Below, in pieces: positions 1 through 5,340 of a DNA stretch of 5,542 nt. The position numbers and the translations under genes are program-made. This DNA comes from Acidobacteriota bacterium (GTDB taxonomy: Bacteria; Acidobacteriota; UBA890; WLXD01). The number at the start of each line of letters is the position of its first letter. Position 1 is the stretch's first letter. Under the pieces are notes generated by a model, which searched no databases, had not been told where the DNA came from, and saw only the letters and a program-made list of their open reading frames with translations. The stretch lies in assembly GCA_022571615.1 (NCBI GenBank), contig JACZXM010000237.1, positions 1-5,542 of the forward strand. Reading direction: 5' to 3'.

Positions 1-11
1 GCAATGCCTTT

Positions 12-63
12 CTGCTGGTCTCCGATCGTCAAGCCGCCTCGAGAAGTCGGCCACAGTGCCAGG
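12..63 (+). repeat. Dispersed repeat core, copy A
   Basis: This 52-base stretch matches the reverse complement of 4039-4090 at 45 of 52 positions without gaps; five of the seven differences are C/T transitions. Similarity continues in weaker form to about position 90, through a region corresponding to one arm of the inverted repeat at 4013-4121. It lies just past the 3' end of the minus-strand uridine kinase gene. No protein function is recognised in either strand here, so a non-coding mobile or structural repeat is more likely than a gene fragment. The left edge of the element is cut off or nearly so by the window start. Positions 64-98 hold nothing else I can name and show no clear Rho-independent terminator for the kinase. 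Confidence 0.65.
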
Positions 64-98
64 CTTTGCGCCAGACCCCTCCCGCTGCGCCAACCTCC

Positions 99-782
99 CT
101 ACTGAGCGTGCGGAGCCGGGCGCTCCCGCAAGAACTCGCGCACCATGGCCAGCACCGTTCCGACGGCGCCGATGTTGTAGCCCTCGGGGATCACCAGGTC
201 GGCGCGAGCGCGGCTCGGCTCGACGAATCGAAGGTGCATCGGCCGGACCGTAGCCAGGTATTGTTCGCACACCGACTCTAGGGTCCGGCCGCGTTCTCGG
301 ATGTCGCGCTCGAGTCGCCGCATGATCCGCAGATCGGCGTCGGTATCGACGAAGATCTTCAGATCGATCAACTCCCGCAGGGCCTGGTCGGCGAGCACCA
401 ACAAGCCCTCGACGAGAATGACCGGCTTGGGCTCGACGCGCTCGGTCTCCGGACGTCGATTGTGCACCGTGAAGTCGTACAACGGCTTGTCGATGGCCTC
501 ACCGCGCAGCAACGCCTTCAGATGCTCGACCAGCAGTTCGGTCTCCAAAGAGTCCGGATGGTCGTAGTTGACCTGGGCGCGTTCTTGCGGCGACAGGTGG
601 CTGAGATCGCGATAGTAGGAGTCGTGAAGGATCAGCTCACCGGCCCCGGATCCGATGTCCTCGAGCATCGCGCCGGCGATGGTTGTCTTGCCCGACCCCG
701 AGCCGCCGGCGATGCCGATGATCAGCGGGCGGCCGGGTGTTCGGGACCAGCGAGGTCGGGTTTCGATCGGGAAGGGCGTCAT
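99..782 (-). CDS. udk: Uridine kinase (uridine/cytidine monophosphokinase)
   Basis: Predicted cytosolic P-loop kinase of pyrimidine salvage, phosphorylating uridine and cytidine to UMP and CMP with ATP or GTP. With the ATG at 782 the protein is 227 aa, close to the 213 aa I recall for E. coli Udk. Seen directly: Walker A GGSGSGKT at residues 26-33, then HDSYYRD, NYDHPDS, a VILVEGLLVL strand, the segment RDIRERGR, and a C-terminal TVRPMHLRFVEPS block followed by ADLVIPEG, all characteristic of the family. The frame is open upstream to a TTG at 860, but that codon lies inside the palindromic repeat at 848-903 and the extra residues look unlike the family, so the ATG at 782 is preferred. It has no obvious Shine-Dalgarno; a five-codon mini-ORF (ATG at 800) ends in a TGA overlapping this ATG. 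The gene lies 118 nt behind the peptidase gene, with the repeat between them. Confidence 0.93.
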   Translation of the reverse strand: MTPFPIETRPRWSRTPGRPLIIGIAGGSGSGKTTIAGAMLEDIGSGAGELILHDSYYRDLSHLSPQERAQVNYDHPDSLETELLVEHLKALLRGEAIDKPLYDFTVHNRRPETERVEPKPVILVEGLLVLADQALRELIDLKIFVDTDADLRIMRRLERDIRERGRTLESVCEQYLATVRPMHLRFVEPSRARADLVIPEGYNIGAVGTVLAMVREFLRERPAPHAQ

Positions 783-847
783 CGACCAGTGGCCATGGAC
801 GGACTCGGTCCGATTGTCTGCGGCGTTGCTACCGGATCCTATCGCGT

Positions 848-903
848 TAGCAGCCCGCAAGTCCCCGGCGCGCGACCCACGCCACTTCTGCCACGGGCTG
901 CTA
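848..903 (-). repeat. Palindromic repeat element, copy 1
   Basis: A 56-base element with a perfect 10-base terminal inverted repeat: TAGCAGCCCG at 848-857 and its reverse complement at 894-903. Bases 871-903 are identical over 33 positions to 3578-3610. On the minus strand the element starts exactly with the TAG stop codon of the S9 peptidase gene. It could fold as a hairpin behind that gene and act in mRNA 3'-end stability or attenuation, like REP-type elements, but there is no T tract typical of an intrinsic terminator. It has an extra block of about ten bases in its interior compared with copy 2. No transposase is present nearby. Confidence 0.8.
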
Positions 904-3459
904 CGAGTCCTCCTGGGCGGGCTCGGCCTGCTTCACGTAGCGGTCGAACCAGTCGAGCCAGCGGTTCCAAAGATCGAGATAGCTCTCGATTGCACGTGGG
1001 CCATGCGACTCGTACGGGTAGACGACCAGCACCGCGGTCTTGCCGAGCCCGGTGAGCGCTTGCATCATGCGCTCCGACTGGATCGGGAAGGTGCCGGTGT
1101 TGTTGTCGTCGGCGCCGTGATACATCAGCAGCGGGGTGTCGATGTGGTCGGCCTGAAAGAAGGGCGACATCTCCAGATACACGTCCTGGCCACTCCAGAG
1201 AAAACGGCGCTCGCTCTGGAATCCCATCGGCGTGAGGGTTCGGTTGTAGGCACCGTCACCGGCAATTCCGGCCTTGAAGTAGGGCGTGTGGGCGAGCAAG
1301 TTCGCGGTCGCAAAGGCGCCGTAGCTGTGGCCGCCGTGACCGATGCGGTCGATGTCGACCAGCCCCATCGTGTCGACTTTGCGGATGGCCGCGTACAGTG
1401 AATCCGACAGGTGCTGAATGTAGTTGTCGTTGGACGGATCTCCGAGGATCGGCACGTCCGGGTACACTACCGCGTAGCCTTGGGTGAGCCAGATGTCCGA
1501 CCAGCGCAAGTAGTTCAGGTGGGCGAACGCGTTGCGGTTGCGGGCCCGGATGGCGGCACGCCGGTACGCCTTGGCGTCGCGGTACTCGCGCGGATAGGTC
1601 CAGAAAATGGCCGGTACGCGCTCGCCTTGCTGCCAACCGACCGGCATCGAGACCCGAGCTTGGATGTCGAGACCGTCCCGGCGCGTGAACTCGAAATCGA
1701 TGCGCTCGACCGCGGTGATACTGGGGAAGGGATCCTGGTTGCCGGTCAGCTTCTCGGTGAACCCCTCGCCAGGTGTCCACAACCAGCTATCGGGGAACTC
1801 GGTGCGGCTCTCGCGCTGCACCACAAGGCTGTCGATACCCTGCCCGAGCGCTGCGAGGGGCTGTTCGAAACGCCCGTCGGCGCCCTCGAACAGGCGGACA
1901 CGCTGGCCGCCATCCAGTGCAACCCGATCGATGAACGGGCGCGGGCGATGATCCTCCTGGTAGCCTGGGCCCTGTAGGTACAGGGATGCACCGTCGGCCG
2001 CGAGCCGCAGGTGACGAATCCCGTTGCCGCTGGTCTCGACGAGCGGATCGCCGGGCAGCACGAGCGGATCATCTGTGTCGTAGGGCTCGACCAGTTGCAC
2101 CGGAGCGGCAAGGTCCGAGTTCAGGTCGAACAGCATCAAGGCCCGAGTGTCCTCATCGCCAGCCGCATTCGCCAAGGCGTGGTCGGCGCTGGCGAGAAAC
2201 ACCAGGTCGCTGAGGCGCTCCTTGCTGCTGGCGACGGTGCGGGCGGTTTCCGGCTGAAAAGGAGCCCCCAGAACCAGGATGCGGTCGTCGCGTTCACCAT
2301 CGCTGCCCTCAGACGATGGGCTGGTGTCCTCGGCCTCCGGTTCGGGCTGGCGCTGAAGGTAGCCCAGGTTGCTGCCGCCGGGCAGCCAGGTAACCTCGCG
2401 TGGGAGGTCGCGGTCGGGCCCATTGTCACCGCGGCTGCGACCCTCCCGCAGCGGCCGTTCGCGAATCGTTGCTACGGGGTCGCCCTGCACGTCGATGACC
2501 TCGAGCCTGCGCCCGAAGCTGAAGTACGCAACGAGCGGCGACAGGGGCTCGACGATGCGCTCGGTCAGCAGATACTGGCCGTCCGGACTCAGCCACAGGC
2601 TCTCGTACATACCCGGCGACCCGATTGCCCGCGGCGGCTGCTCCGGACGCAGCTCGGCGATCTGGCTGCTCGTGTGGTAGCGAAAGCGGGCCGCATCCGT
2701 TCGGTTCTGCAATAGGAAGGGATAGGTGGGGTTGGGAGTCTTGGCGCCCCGCGTGTGCCGTACGATCGGTCCCTGGGCCAGGCCAGTCACCGGTTCCGGA
2801 CCGCGATCGGGTGGCACCAACAGGGTAATCACCGACCCGTGGTCGGTCCACTGGAGCATGCGCGATTGCCGTGGCAGGGCGCTCTGGCTACGGGTGCCGA
2901 GCGTCGCCATCACCGCCGCCTCGCTCAGGCGCACGGCCAGTCCGGTCGATGTCGAAGCGGTCCAGACTTCGGTGCGCTCGGGTCCATGGAGCAGAAACGC
3001 GATTCGGTCGCCGCCCGGCGACCAGGTCATGTCGCTCACCAGGCTATCGGGCGGAAGGGCTACCTCCCGTGTGGTCCGCGCATCGATGTCGAAGAACGCC
3101 AGGCCGGTGATGCCGTAGGTGTCGAGCCGGGCGGTCCGGTTGCGCTGCCCGCGCAACTCCAGCATTGCCAGGCGGGTGGTCTCGTGTCCCATGCGCTCGA
3201 GGGTCGAGAGCTCGCTGGTGCGCACACTCAAGAACCAGCGTCCGTCCGGACTGAGGTTATCGAGCCGCGCATAGTTCTTGTCGGCCTCGAAGATGCGCTG
3301 CACGGATAGTGGCGGCAGCTCGTAGCTCGACTCCCAGGCAGCGGCGGCCGGGCTGGACTCCTGCTCCTGCCTGGCGGGCCGGGCGCTGGCGGACGCGGCG
3401 GCCAGCAGGACGATGACAGGAACGGCGAAACGTACCGGCGGACAGGGAAACCATTGCAT
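901..3459 (-). CDS. Secreted S9-family serine peptidase, glutamyl endopeptidase-like (S9D type)
   Basis: Predicted exported serine peptidase of the prolyl oligopeptidase clan, 852 aa. Residues about 1-26 form a Sec signal peptide (Arg10, a hydrophobic core, cleavage near ASASA). A beta-propeller-like region follows, with repeated blades such as LSPDG near 68 and 288 and WSPGGD near 145, and an acidic low-complexity linker near 370-392. The alpha/beta-hydrolase domain runs from about 583 to the end. The catalytic triad is readable: Ser712 in GGHSYGAF, Asp785 in HGADDNN and His819 in ESHGPR. The blocks GAYNRTLTPMGFQ and LEMSPF match what I remember of plant chloroplast glutamyl endopeptidase, so Glu-directed cleavage of peptides outside the cytoplasm is inferred, not shown. 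The ATG at 3459 is chosen over an upstream TTG (3510) because AGGAG lies 8 nt before it and the signal peptide then starts correctly. The stop codon is supplied by a palindromic repeat. Confidence 0.9.
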   Translation of the reverse strand: MQWFPCPPVRFAVPVIVLLAAASASARPARQEQESSPAAAAWESSYELPPLSVQRIFEADKNYARLDNLSPDGRWFLSVRTSELSTLERMGHETTRLAMLELRGQRNRTARLDTYGITGLAFFDIDARTTREVALPPDSLVSDMTWSPGGDRIAFLLHGPERTEVWTASTSTGLAVRLSEAAVMATLGTRSQSALPRQSRMLQWTDHGSVITLLVPPDRGPEPVTGLAQGPIVRHTRGAKTPNPTYPFLLQNRTDAARFRYHTSSQIAELRPEQPPRAIGSPGMYESLWLSPDGQYLLTERIVEPLSPLVAYFSFGRRLEVIDVQGDPVATIRERPLREGRSRGDNGPDRDLPREVTWLPGGSNLGYLQRQPEPEAEDTSPSSEGSDGERDDRILVLGAPFQPETARTVASSKERLSDLVFLASADHALANAAGDEDTRALMLFDLNSDLAAPVQLVEPYDTDDPLVLPGDPLVETSGNGIRHLRLAADGASLYLQGPGYQEDHRPRPFIDRVALDGGQRVRLFEGADGRFEQPLAALGQGIDSLVVQRESRTEFPDSWLWTPGEGFTEKLTGNQDPFPSITAVERIDFEFTRRDGLDIQARVSMPVGWQQGERVPAIFWTYPREYRDAKAYRRAAIRARNRNAFAHLNYLRWSDIWLTQGYAVVYPDVPILGDPSNDNYIQHLSDSLYAAIRKVDTMGLVDIDRIGHGGHSYGAFATANLLAHTPYFKAGIAGDGAYNRTLTPMGFQSERRFLWSGQDVYLEMSPFFQADHIDTPLLMYHGADDNNTGTFPIQSERMMQALTGLGKTAVLVVYPYESHGPRAIESYLDLWNRWLDWFDRYVKQAEPAQEDS

Positions 3460-3467
3460 GCCTGTGA

Positions 3468-3472
3468 CTCCT
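3468..3472 (-). promoter_or_regulatory. Ribosome binding site of the S9 peptidase gene
   Basis: AGGAG on the minus strand with an 8-nt spacer to the ATG at 3459. It decides the start codon against the longer reading frame opening at the TTG at 3510. Confidence 0.75.
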
Positions 3473-3516
3473 GGGGGCAGTCGGAAAGGACCGAATTGCG
3501 GGGTCGGCAACCCCTA

Positions 3517-3525
3517 TCTATAGCA
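3517..3525 (-). promoter_or_regulatory. Candidate extended -10 promoter of the S9 peptidase gene
   Basis: On the minus strand TGC is followed by TATAGA, an extended -10 pattern (TG, one base, then five of six matches to TATAAT). No good -35 box is seen about 17 nt further upstream, which is tolerable for extended -10 promoters. Transcription would begin around 3510, leaving a leader of roughly 50 nt before the ATG at 3459. This would allow the peptidase to be transcribed independently of the DUF2784 gene. Confidence 0.35.
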
Positions 3526-3567
3526 GGCCGTGCTGGAAGTGATGGATGAACGCAGGGAACGCAGCCT

Positions 3568-3610
3568 CAGCCCGCAACGCGACCCACGCCACTTCTGCCA
3601 CGGGCTGCTA
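3568..3610 (-). repeat. Palindromic repeat element, copy 2
   Basis: A 43-base copy of the element at 848-903. Bases 3578-3610 are identical over 33 positions to 871-903. The outer inverted repeat is here 7 bp: CAGCCCG at 3568-3574 pairs with CGGGCTG at 3601-3607. The interior is shorter than in copy 1. On the minus strand it begins with the TAG stop codon of the DUF2784 gene, the same arrangement as copy 1 has with the peptidase gene. It lies between the DUF2784 gene and the peptidase promoter region, so a role in transcript end formation or mRNA protection is plausible but inferred. Confidence 0.8.
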
Positions 3611-3979
3611 GCCCTGCCGCCGCCGGCGGGCTCGCCAGACCCAGCCCCATGCGGACAAGTTGATTGCCGCTACTGCGCCGGCGATCCAGGGGCCCATCTC
3701 CGGCGCCAGGCCCGAGGGATAGATCACCGGAACGATATAGTGATCGATGAAGCTGCCCTGGTAGCCCGACTGGCCCGCCCGGTGGCGCAGCCAGTTCTCC
3801 AGCGGTGTCAGCGGGCAGACCCATTGCCCGACACTGATCACCACGCCCCAAGCGACGATGGGAACGTGCAGCCAGATGAGGCGGGGCCAGCGAAACAGCA
3901 GCAACCCGCCCAAGCCCACGAACACGATGAACCCGAGGTGAACGAGCACCACGAGATCGGCGAGCAGGCGATCAATCAA
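3608..3979 (-). CDS. DUF2784 family small membrane protein
   Basis: A 123-aa predicted inner-membrane protein of the DUF2784 family, whose function is unknown. Three hydrophobic spans are visible, at about residues 7-28, 37-54 and 97-115, and the C-terminus is strongly basic (RARRRR), suggesting a cytoplasmic tail. Family-typical motifs are seen: an N-terminal LLADLVVLVHLGF, the RWPRLIWLH turn near 30-38, CPLTPLEN at 55-62 and FIDHYIVPVIYP at 77-88. The family call comes from remembered consensus, not a search. No ATG or GTG fits the N-terminus; a TTG at 3979 with AAGGA 9 nt upstream is the best start and gives the normal family length. It is transcribed toward the peptidase gene, 148 nt away, and its stop codon belongs to the palindromic repeat. 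The 109-bp inverted repeat lies just upstream, near where its promoter should be. Confidence 0.85.
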   Translation of the reverse strand: MIDRLLADLVVLVHLGFIVFVGLGGLLLFRWPRLIWLHVPIVAWGVVISVGQWVCPLTPLENWLRHRAGQSGYQGSFIDHYIVPVIYPSGLAPEMGPWIAGAVAAINLSAWGWVWRARRRRQG

Positions 3980-3988
3980 CGTTGGCTA

Positions 3989-3993
3989 TCCTT
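3989..3993 (-). promoter_or_regulatory. Ribosome binding site of the DUF2784 gene
   Basis: AAGGA on the minus strand, 9 nt before the TTG at 3979. It supports the unusual TTG as the true start codon. Confidence 0.6.
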
Positions 3994-4012
3994 GGTGGAC
4001 GGATGAGGGAAC

Positions 4013-4121
4013 GCAGCAGGGGAAGAGGTCGAGCACGTCCTGGCGCTGTGGCCGGCTTCTCGAGACGGCTTGCCGGTAGGAGGCCAGCAGAACGGCCATG
4101 CTCGACCTCATCCCCTGCTGC
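4013..4121. repeat. 109-bp inverted-repeat element (MITE- or REP-like)
   Basis: The arms 4013-4035 and 4099-4121 are reverse complements at 22 of 23 positions, the only mismatch being 4024 against 4110. They enclose 63 bases, most of which (4039-4090) recur at window positions 12-63 in the opposite orientation. The long arms plus a dispersed core suggest a miniature mobile element or a large structured repeat. It occupies the divergent intergenic region between the DUF2784 gene and the selenoprotein gene, so it could affect transcription of either. I see no transposase, and whether flanking target duplications exist is unclear. Confidence 0.75.
4039..4090 (-). repeat. Dispersed repeat core, copy B (inside the inverted repeat)
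   Basis: Reverse-complement match to 12-63, 45 of 52 bases identical. The strand given is the one on which it reads like copy A. Bounded on both sides by the arms of the 109-bp inverted repeat. Confidence 0.65.
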
Positions 4122-4149
4122 TGCCACTGTCTATCCGCTCGCTCGTACG

Positions 4150-4176
4150 CCAGCGCCGACAGCGCGCCTGCGCTGG
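4150..4176. other. Short hairpin in the intergenic region
   Basis: CCAGCGC at 4150-4156 pairs perfectly with GCGCTGG at 4170-4176 across a 13-base loop. It lies upstream of the candidate selenoprotein promoter. It has no following T run, so it is not a convincing terminator on either strand; an operator or a chance palindrome in GC-rich DNA are both possible. Confidence 0.35.
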
Positions 4177-4194
4177 ATGGGGTGTGAAGCTCCC

Positions 4195-4203
4195 TGGTAC
4201 ATT
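4195..4203 (+). promoter_or_regulatory. Weak extended -10 promoter candidate for the selenoprotein operon
   Basis: TGG followed by TACATT, an extended -10 pattern with four of six matches in the hexamer and no recognisable -35 box. Transcription would start near 4210, about 26 nt before the ATG at 4236. It is the best candidate I see between 4122 and 4223, but it is weak. Confidence 0.22.
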
Positions 4204-4223
4204 CTGCCAAACTATTTCGCCCC

Positions 4224-4228
4224 GGAGG
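4224..4228 (+). promoter_or_regulatory. Ribosome binding site of the selenoprotein gene
   Basis: GGAGG with a 7-nt spacer to the ATG at 4236, a strong Shine-Dalgarno site. It fixes the start of the recoded reading frame. Confidence 0.8.
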
Positions 4229-4235
4229 TCTTGAG

Positions 4236-4778
4236 ATGTGCGTCGCCTGGATTGATACCGTGCCCGAGAAGGACGCCGTCGGCGAGCTCGAGGAGTTGTA
4301 CCGGCAGGTCGTCGATCCGCAGACCGGTAAGCTCGACCACATCATGCAGGTACACTCGCTGCACCCGGCCGGCTTGCGAGCCCATGTCGAACTCTACTCG
4401 AGTGTGATGCGATCGACCCGGGGGCTCAGCAGGGCCGATCGCGAGATGATCGCCTTGCTGGTCAGCTCGCTCAACGGCTGTGACTACTGAATGGCCCATC
4501 ACCGGCGCGGGCTGCGCCGGCTGCTCGGGGACGACGCGCTACTGTCGCGAATCGAGGCCGACTACGAGACCGCCGGTCTGGACGAACGTCGCCTGGCGAT
4601 GCTGCGGTACGCGCACAAGCTCACCCTCTCGCCAGCGCGAATGAGACCGGGCGATGTGGCCGGTCTGCGAGCGGTGGGCTTCGCCGACGCCGACATCCTG
4701 GCGATCGCCGAGGTAACCTCTTACTACGCCTACGCGAACCGAATCGCAGATGGCCTGGGAGTCACGTTTGAGCGCTGA
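4236..4778 (+). CDS. AhpD-like peroxidase-related selenoprotein (in-frame TGA read as Sec85)
   Basis: Read through the TGA at 4488-4490, this frame gives a 180-aa protein of the carboxymuconolactone decarboxylase/AhpD fold, resembling the 'peroxidase-related enzyme' subfamily. The N-terminal half has VHSLHPAGLRAHVELY and SRADREMIALLVSSLNGCDY; the second half continues at once with MAHHRRGL, AMLRYAHKLT and NRIADGLGV, so neither half is complete alone. Relatives carry Cys-x-x-Cys followed by His; here it is Cys82-Asp-Tyr-Sec85 with His89. Glu70, Cys82, Sec85 and His89 have the spacing of Glu118, Cys130, Cys133 and His137 in mycobacterial AhpD (recalled). Sec therefore replaces an active-site cysteine, and a thiol-dependent peroxidase or reductase role is inferred. 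A hairpin fitting a bacterial SECIS starts 11 nt after the TGA. GGAGG precedes the ATG by 7 nt. The 3' end overlaps the Nudix gene. The alternatives are a Cys-to-stop mutation or a sequencing error. Confidence 0.85.
4488..4490 (+). other. Predicted selenocysteine codon (UGA, residue 85)
   Basis: The TGA falls at the second cysteine position of the family's CxxC active site, and the same frame stays open for 95 further codons of conserved family sequence. It is followed directly by ATG (TGA-ATG), so ribosomes that terminate here could in principle restart and make the C-terminal half alone; no strong ribosome binding site supports that. Confidence 0.83.
4502..4520 (+). promoter_or_regulatory. 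Predicted bacterial SECIS element
   Basis: CCGGCGC at 4502-4508 pairs perfectly with GCGCCGG at 4514-4520, leaving the loop GGGCU at 4509-4513. The loop starts 18 nt after the UGA, and its first two bases are G. Known bacterial SECIS elements are small stem-loops just downstream of the UGA with a G near the start of the apical loop, bound by SelB; this hairpin fits. A lower helix may form between CCC at 4495-4497 and GGG at 4527-4529 across an uneven internal loop. The hairpin lies inside the coding sequence, as expected in bacteria. Confidence 0.75.
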
Positions 4779-5340
4779 AAGGCCCGATCTCGACTTGGTG
4801 CCGGAGTGGAGGTACGACGAGGACATCTGCCTCGCCGAGACCCCGATCTTCACGCTGCGGCAGCGGCGGGGGACTTCTCCCAGCGATCCCGCCAACACAG
4901 GGCGGTTCGTCTATCTGGATTGCCCGGATTGGGTCAACGTCATCGCACTGACGGCCGAGCGCGAGGTGGTTGCAATCGAGCAGTGCAGGCACGGGCTAGC
5001 CGAGGTGACGCTGGAGATCCCCGGCGGAATGGTGGATCCGGGTGAATCCCCGTTCGAGGCAGGGATCAGGGAGCTGCGCGAGGAGACAGGGTACGAAGGC
5101 GAGTTGGCGCGCACGATCGGGAGCGTATCGCCCAACCCCGCGATCCTGAACAACCACTGCTACACGGTGCTGGTCGAGAACGCGCGCCGTGCGACAAGCC
5201 CGGCGCTCGACGCGAACGAGGAGATCGCGGTCCGGCTCATCTCGCTGGATCAGATCGCGGGGCTCATCCGCGCTGGAGCGATCCATCACGCGTTGGTGGT
5301 TGCAGCGTTCCATCATCTGGCGCTGCAGGGCGACGCGTGA
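4750..5340 (+). CDS. Nudix hydrolase, ADP-ribose pyrophosphatase-like
   Basis: A 196-aa predicted cytosolic Nudix enzyme that hydrolyses a nucleoside diphosphate linked to another group, with ADP-ribose or a similar nucleotide sugar the likeliest substrate class. The Nudix box is complete: Gly93, Glu99, Arg107-Glu108, Glu111-Glu112 and Gly114, in the stretch from GGMVDPGE to REETGY; these glutamates would bind the metal. Upstream, CPDWVNVIALT and the EVTLEIPG strand, and downstream SVSPNPAILNN, resemble ADP-ribose pyrophosphatase-like members. The ATG at 4750 overlaps the selenoprotein gene by 29 nt and has a poor ribosome site. A TTG at 4768 (residue 7) with GGGAG 6 nt upstream is a serious alternative that reduces the overlap to 11 nt. 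Either way, translation is probably coupled to completion of the selenoprotein. The exact substrate cannot be told from sequence alone. Confidence 0.9.
   Translation: MAWESRLSAERPDLDLVPEWRYDEDICLAETPIFTLRQRRGTSPSDPANTGRFVYLDCPDWVNVIALTAEREVVAIEQCRHGLAEVTLEIPGGMVDPGESPFEAGIRELREETGYEGELARTIGSVSPNPAILNNHCYTVLVENARRATSPALDANEEIAVRLISLDQIAGLIRAGAIHHALVVAAFHHLALQGDA
4757..4761 (+). promoter_or_regulatory. Possible ribosome binding site for an alternative Nudix start
   Basis: GGGAG, 6 nt before the TTG at 4768, lying inside the end of the selenoprotein gene. It favours a Nudix protein six residues shorter than the ATG at 4750 would give. Confidence 0.4.

Noticed and set aside
783..860. N-terminal extension of uridine kinase from a TTG at 860
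   Set aside because: The TTG belongs to the palindromic repeat, and the extra residues do not fit the family.
848..903. Intrinsic transcription terminator
   Set aside because: The palindrome is strong but lacks the following T tract, so only a REP-like or processing role is suggested.
655..1401. Long plus-strand open frame of 248 codons
   Set aside because: It is antisense to the uridine kinase and S9 peptidase genes, both with clear catalytic motifs; it resembles no family and is explained by high GC.
2011..2715. Long plus-strand open frame of 234 codons within the peptidase gene
   Set aside because: A shadow of the peptidase propeller region; no recognisable domain.
3460..3510. N-terminal extension of the peptidase from a TTG at 3510
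   Set aside because: The ATG at 3459 has a well-spaced AGGAG and puts the signal peptide at the N-terminus.
3986..4345. Minus-strand open frame of 119 codons covering the inverted repeat
   Set aside because: It runs antisense through the start of the selenoprotein gene and the repeat; no family resemblance, and the copy at 12-63 shows no bias of changes toward third codon positions.
4488..4490. Simple nonsense mutation (pseudogene)
   Set aside because: Less likely: the stop hits precisely the redox-active Cys position, the rest of the frame is intact and conserved, and a SECIS-like hairpin follows. Not excluded without genome data.
4491..4778. Separate 95-aa gene starting at the ATG directly after the TGA
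   Set aside because: It lacks a ribosome binding site and the first half of the fold; joined to the upstream ORF through the TGA it makes a complete family protein.
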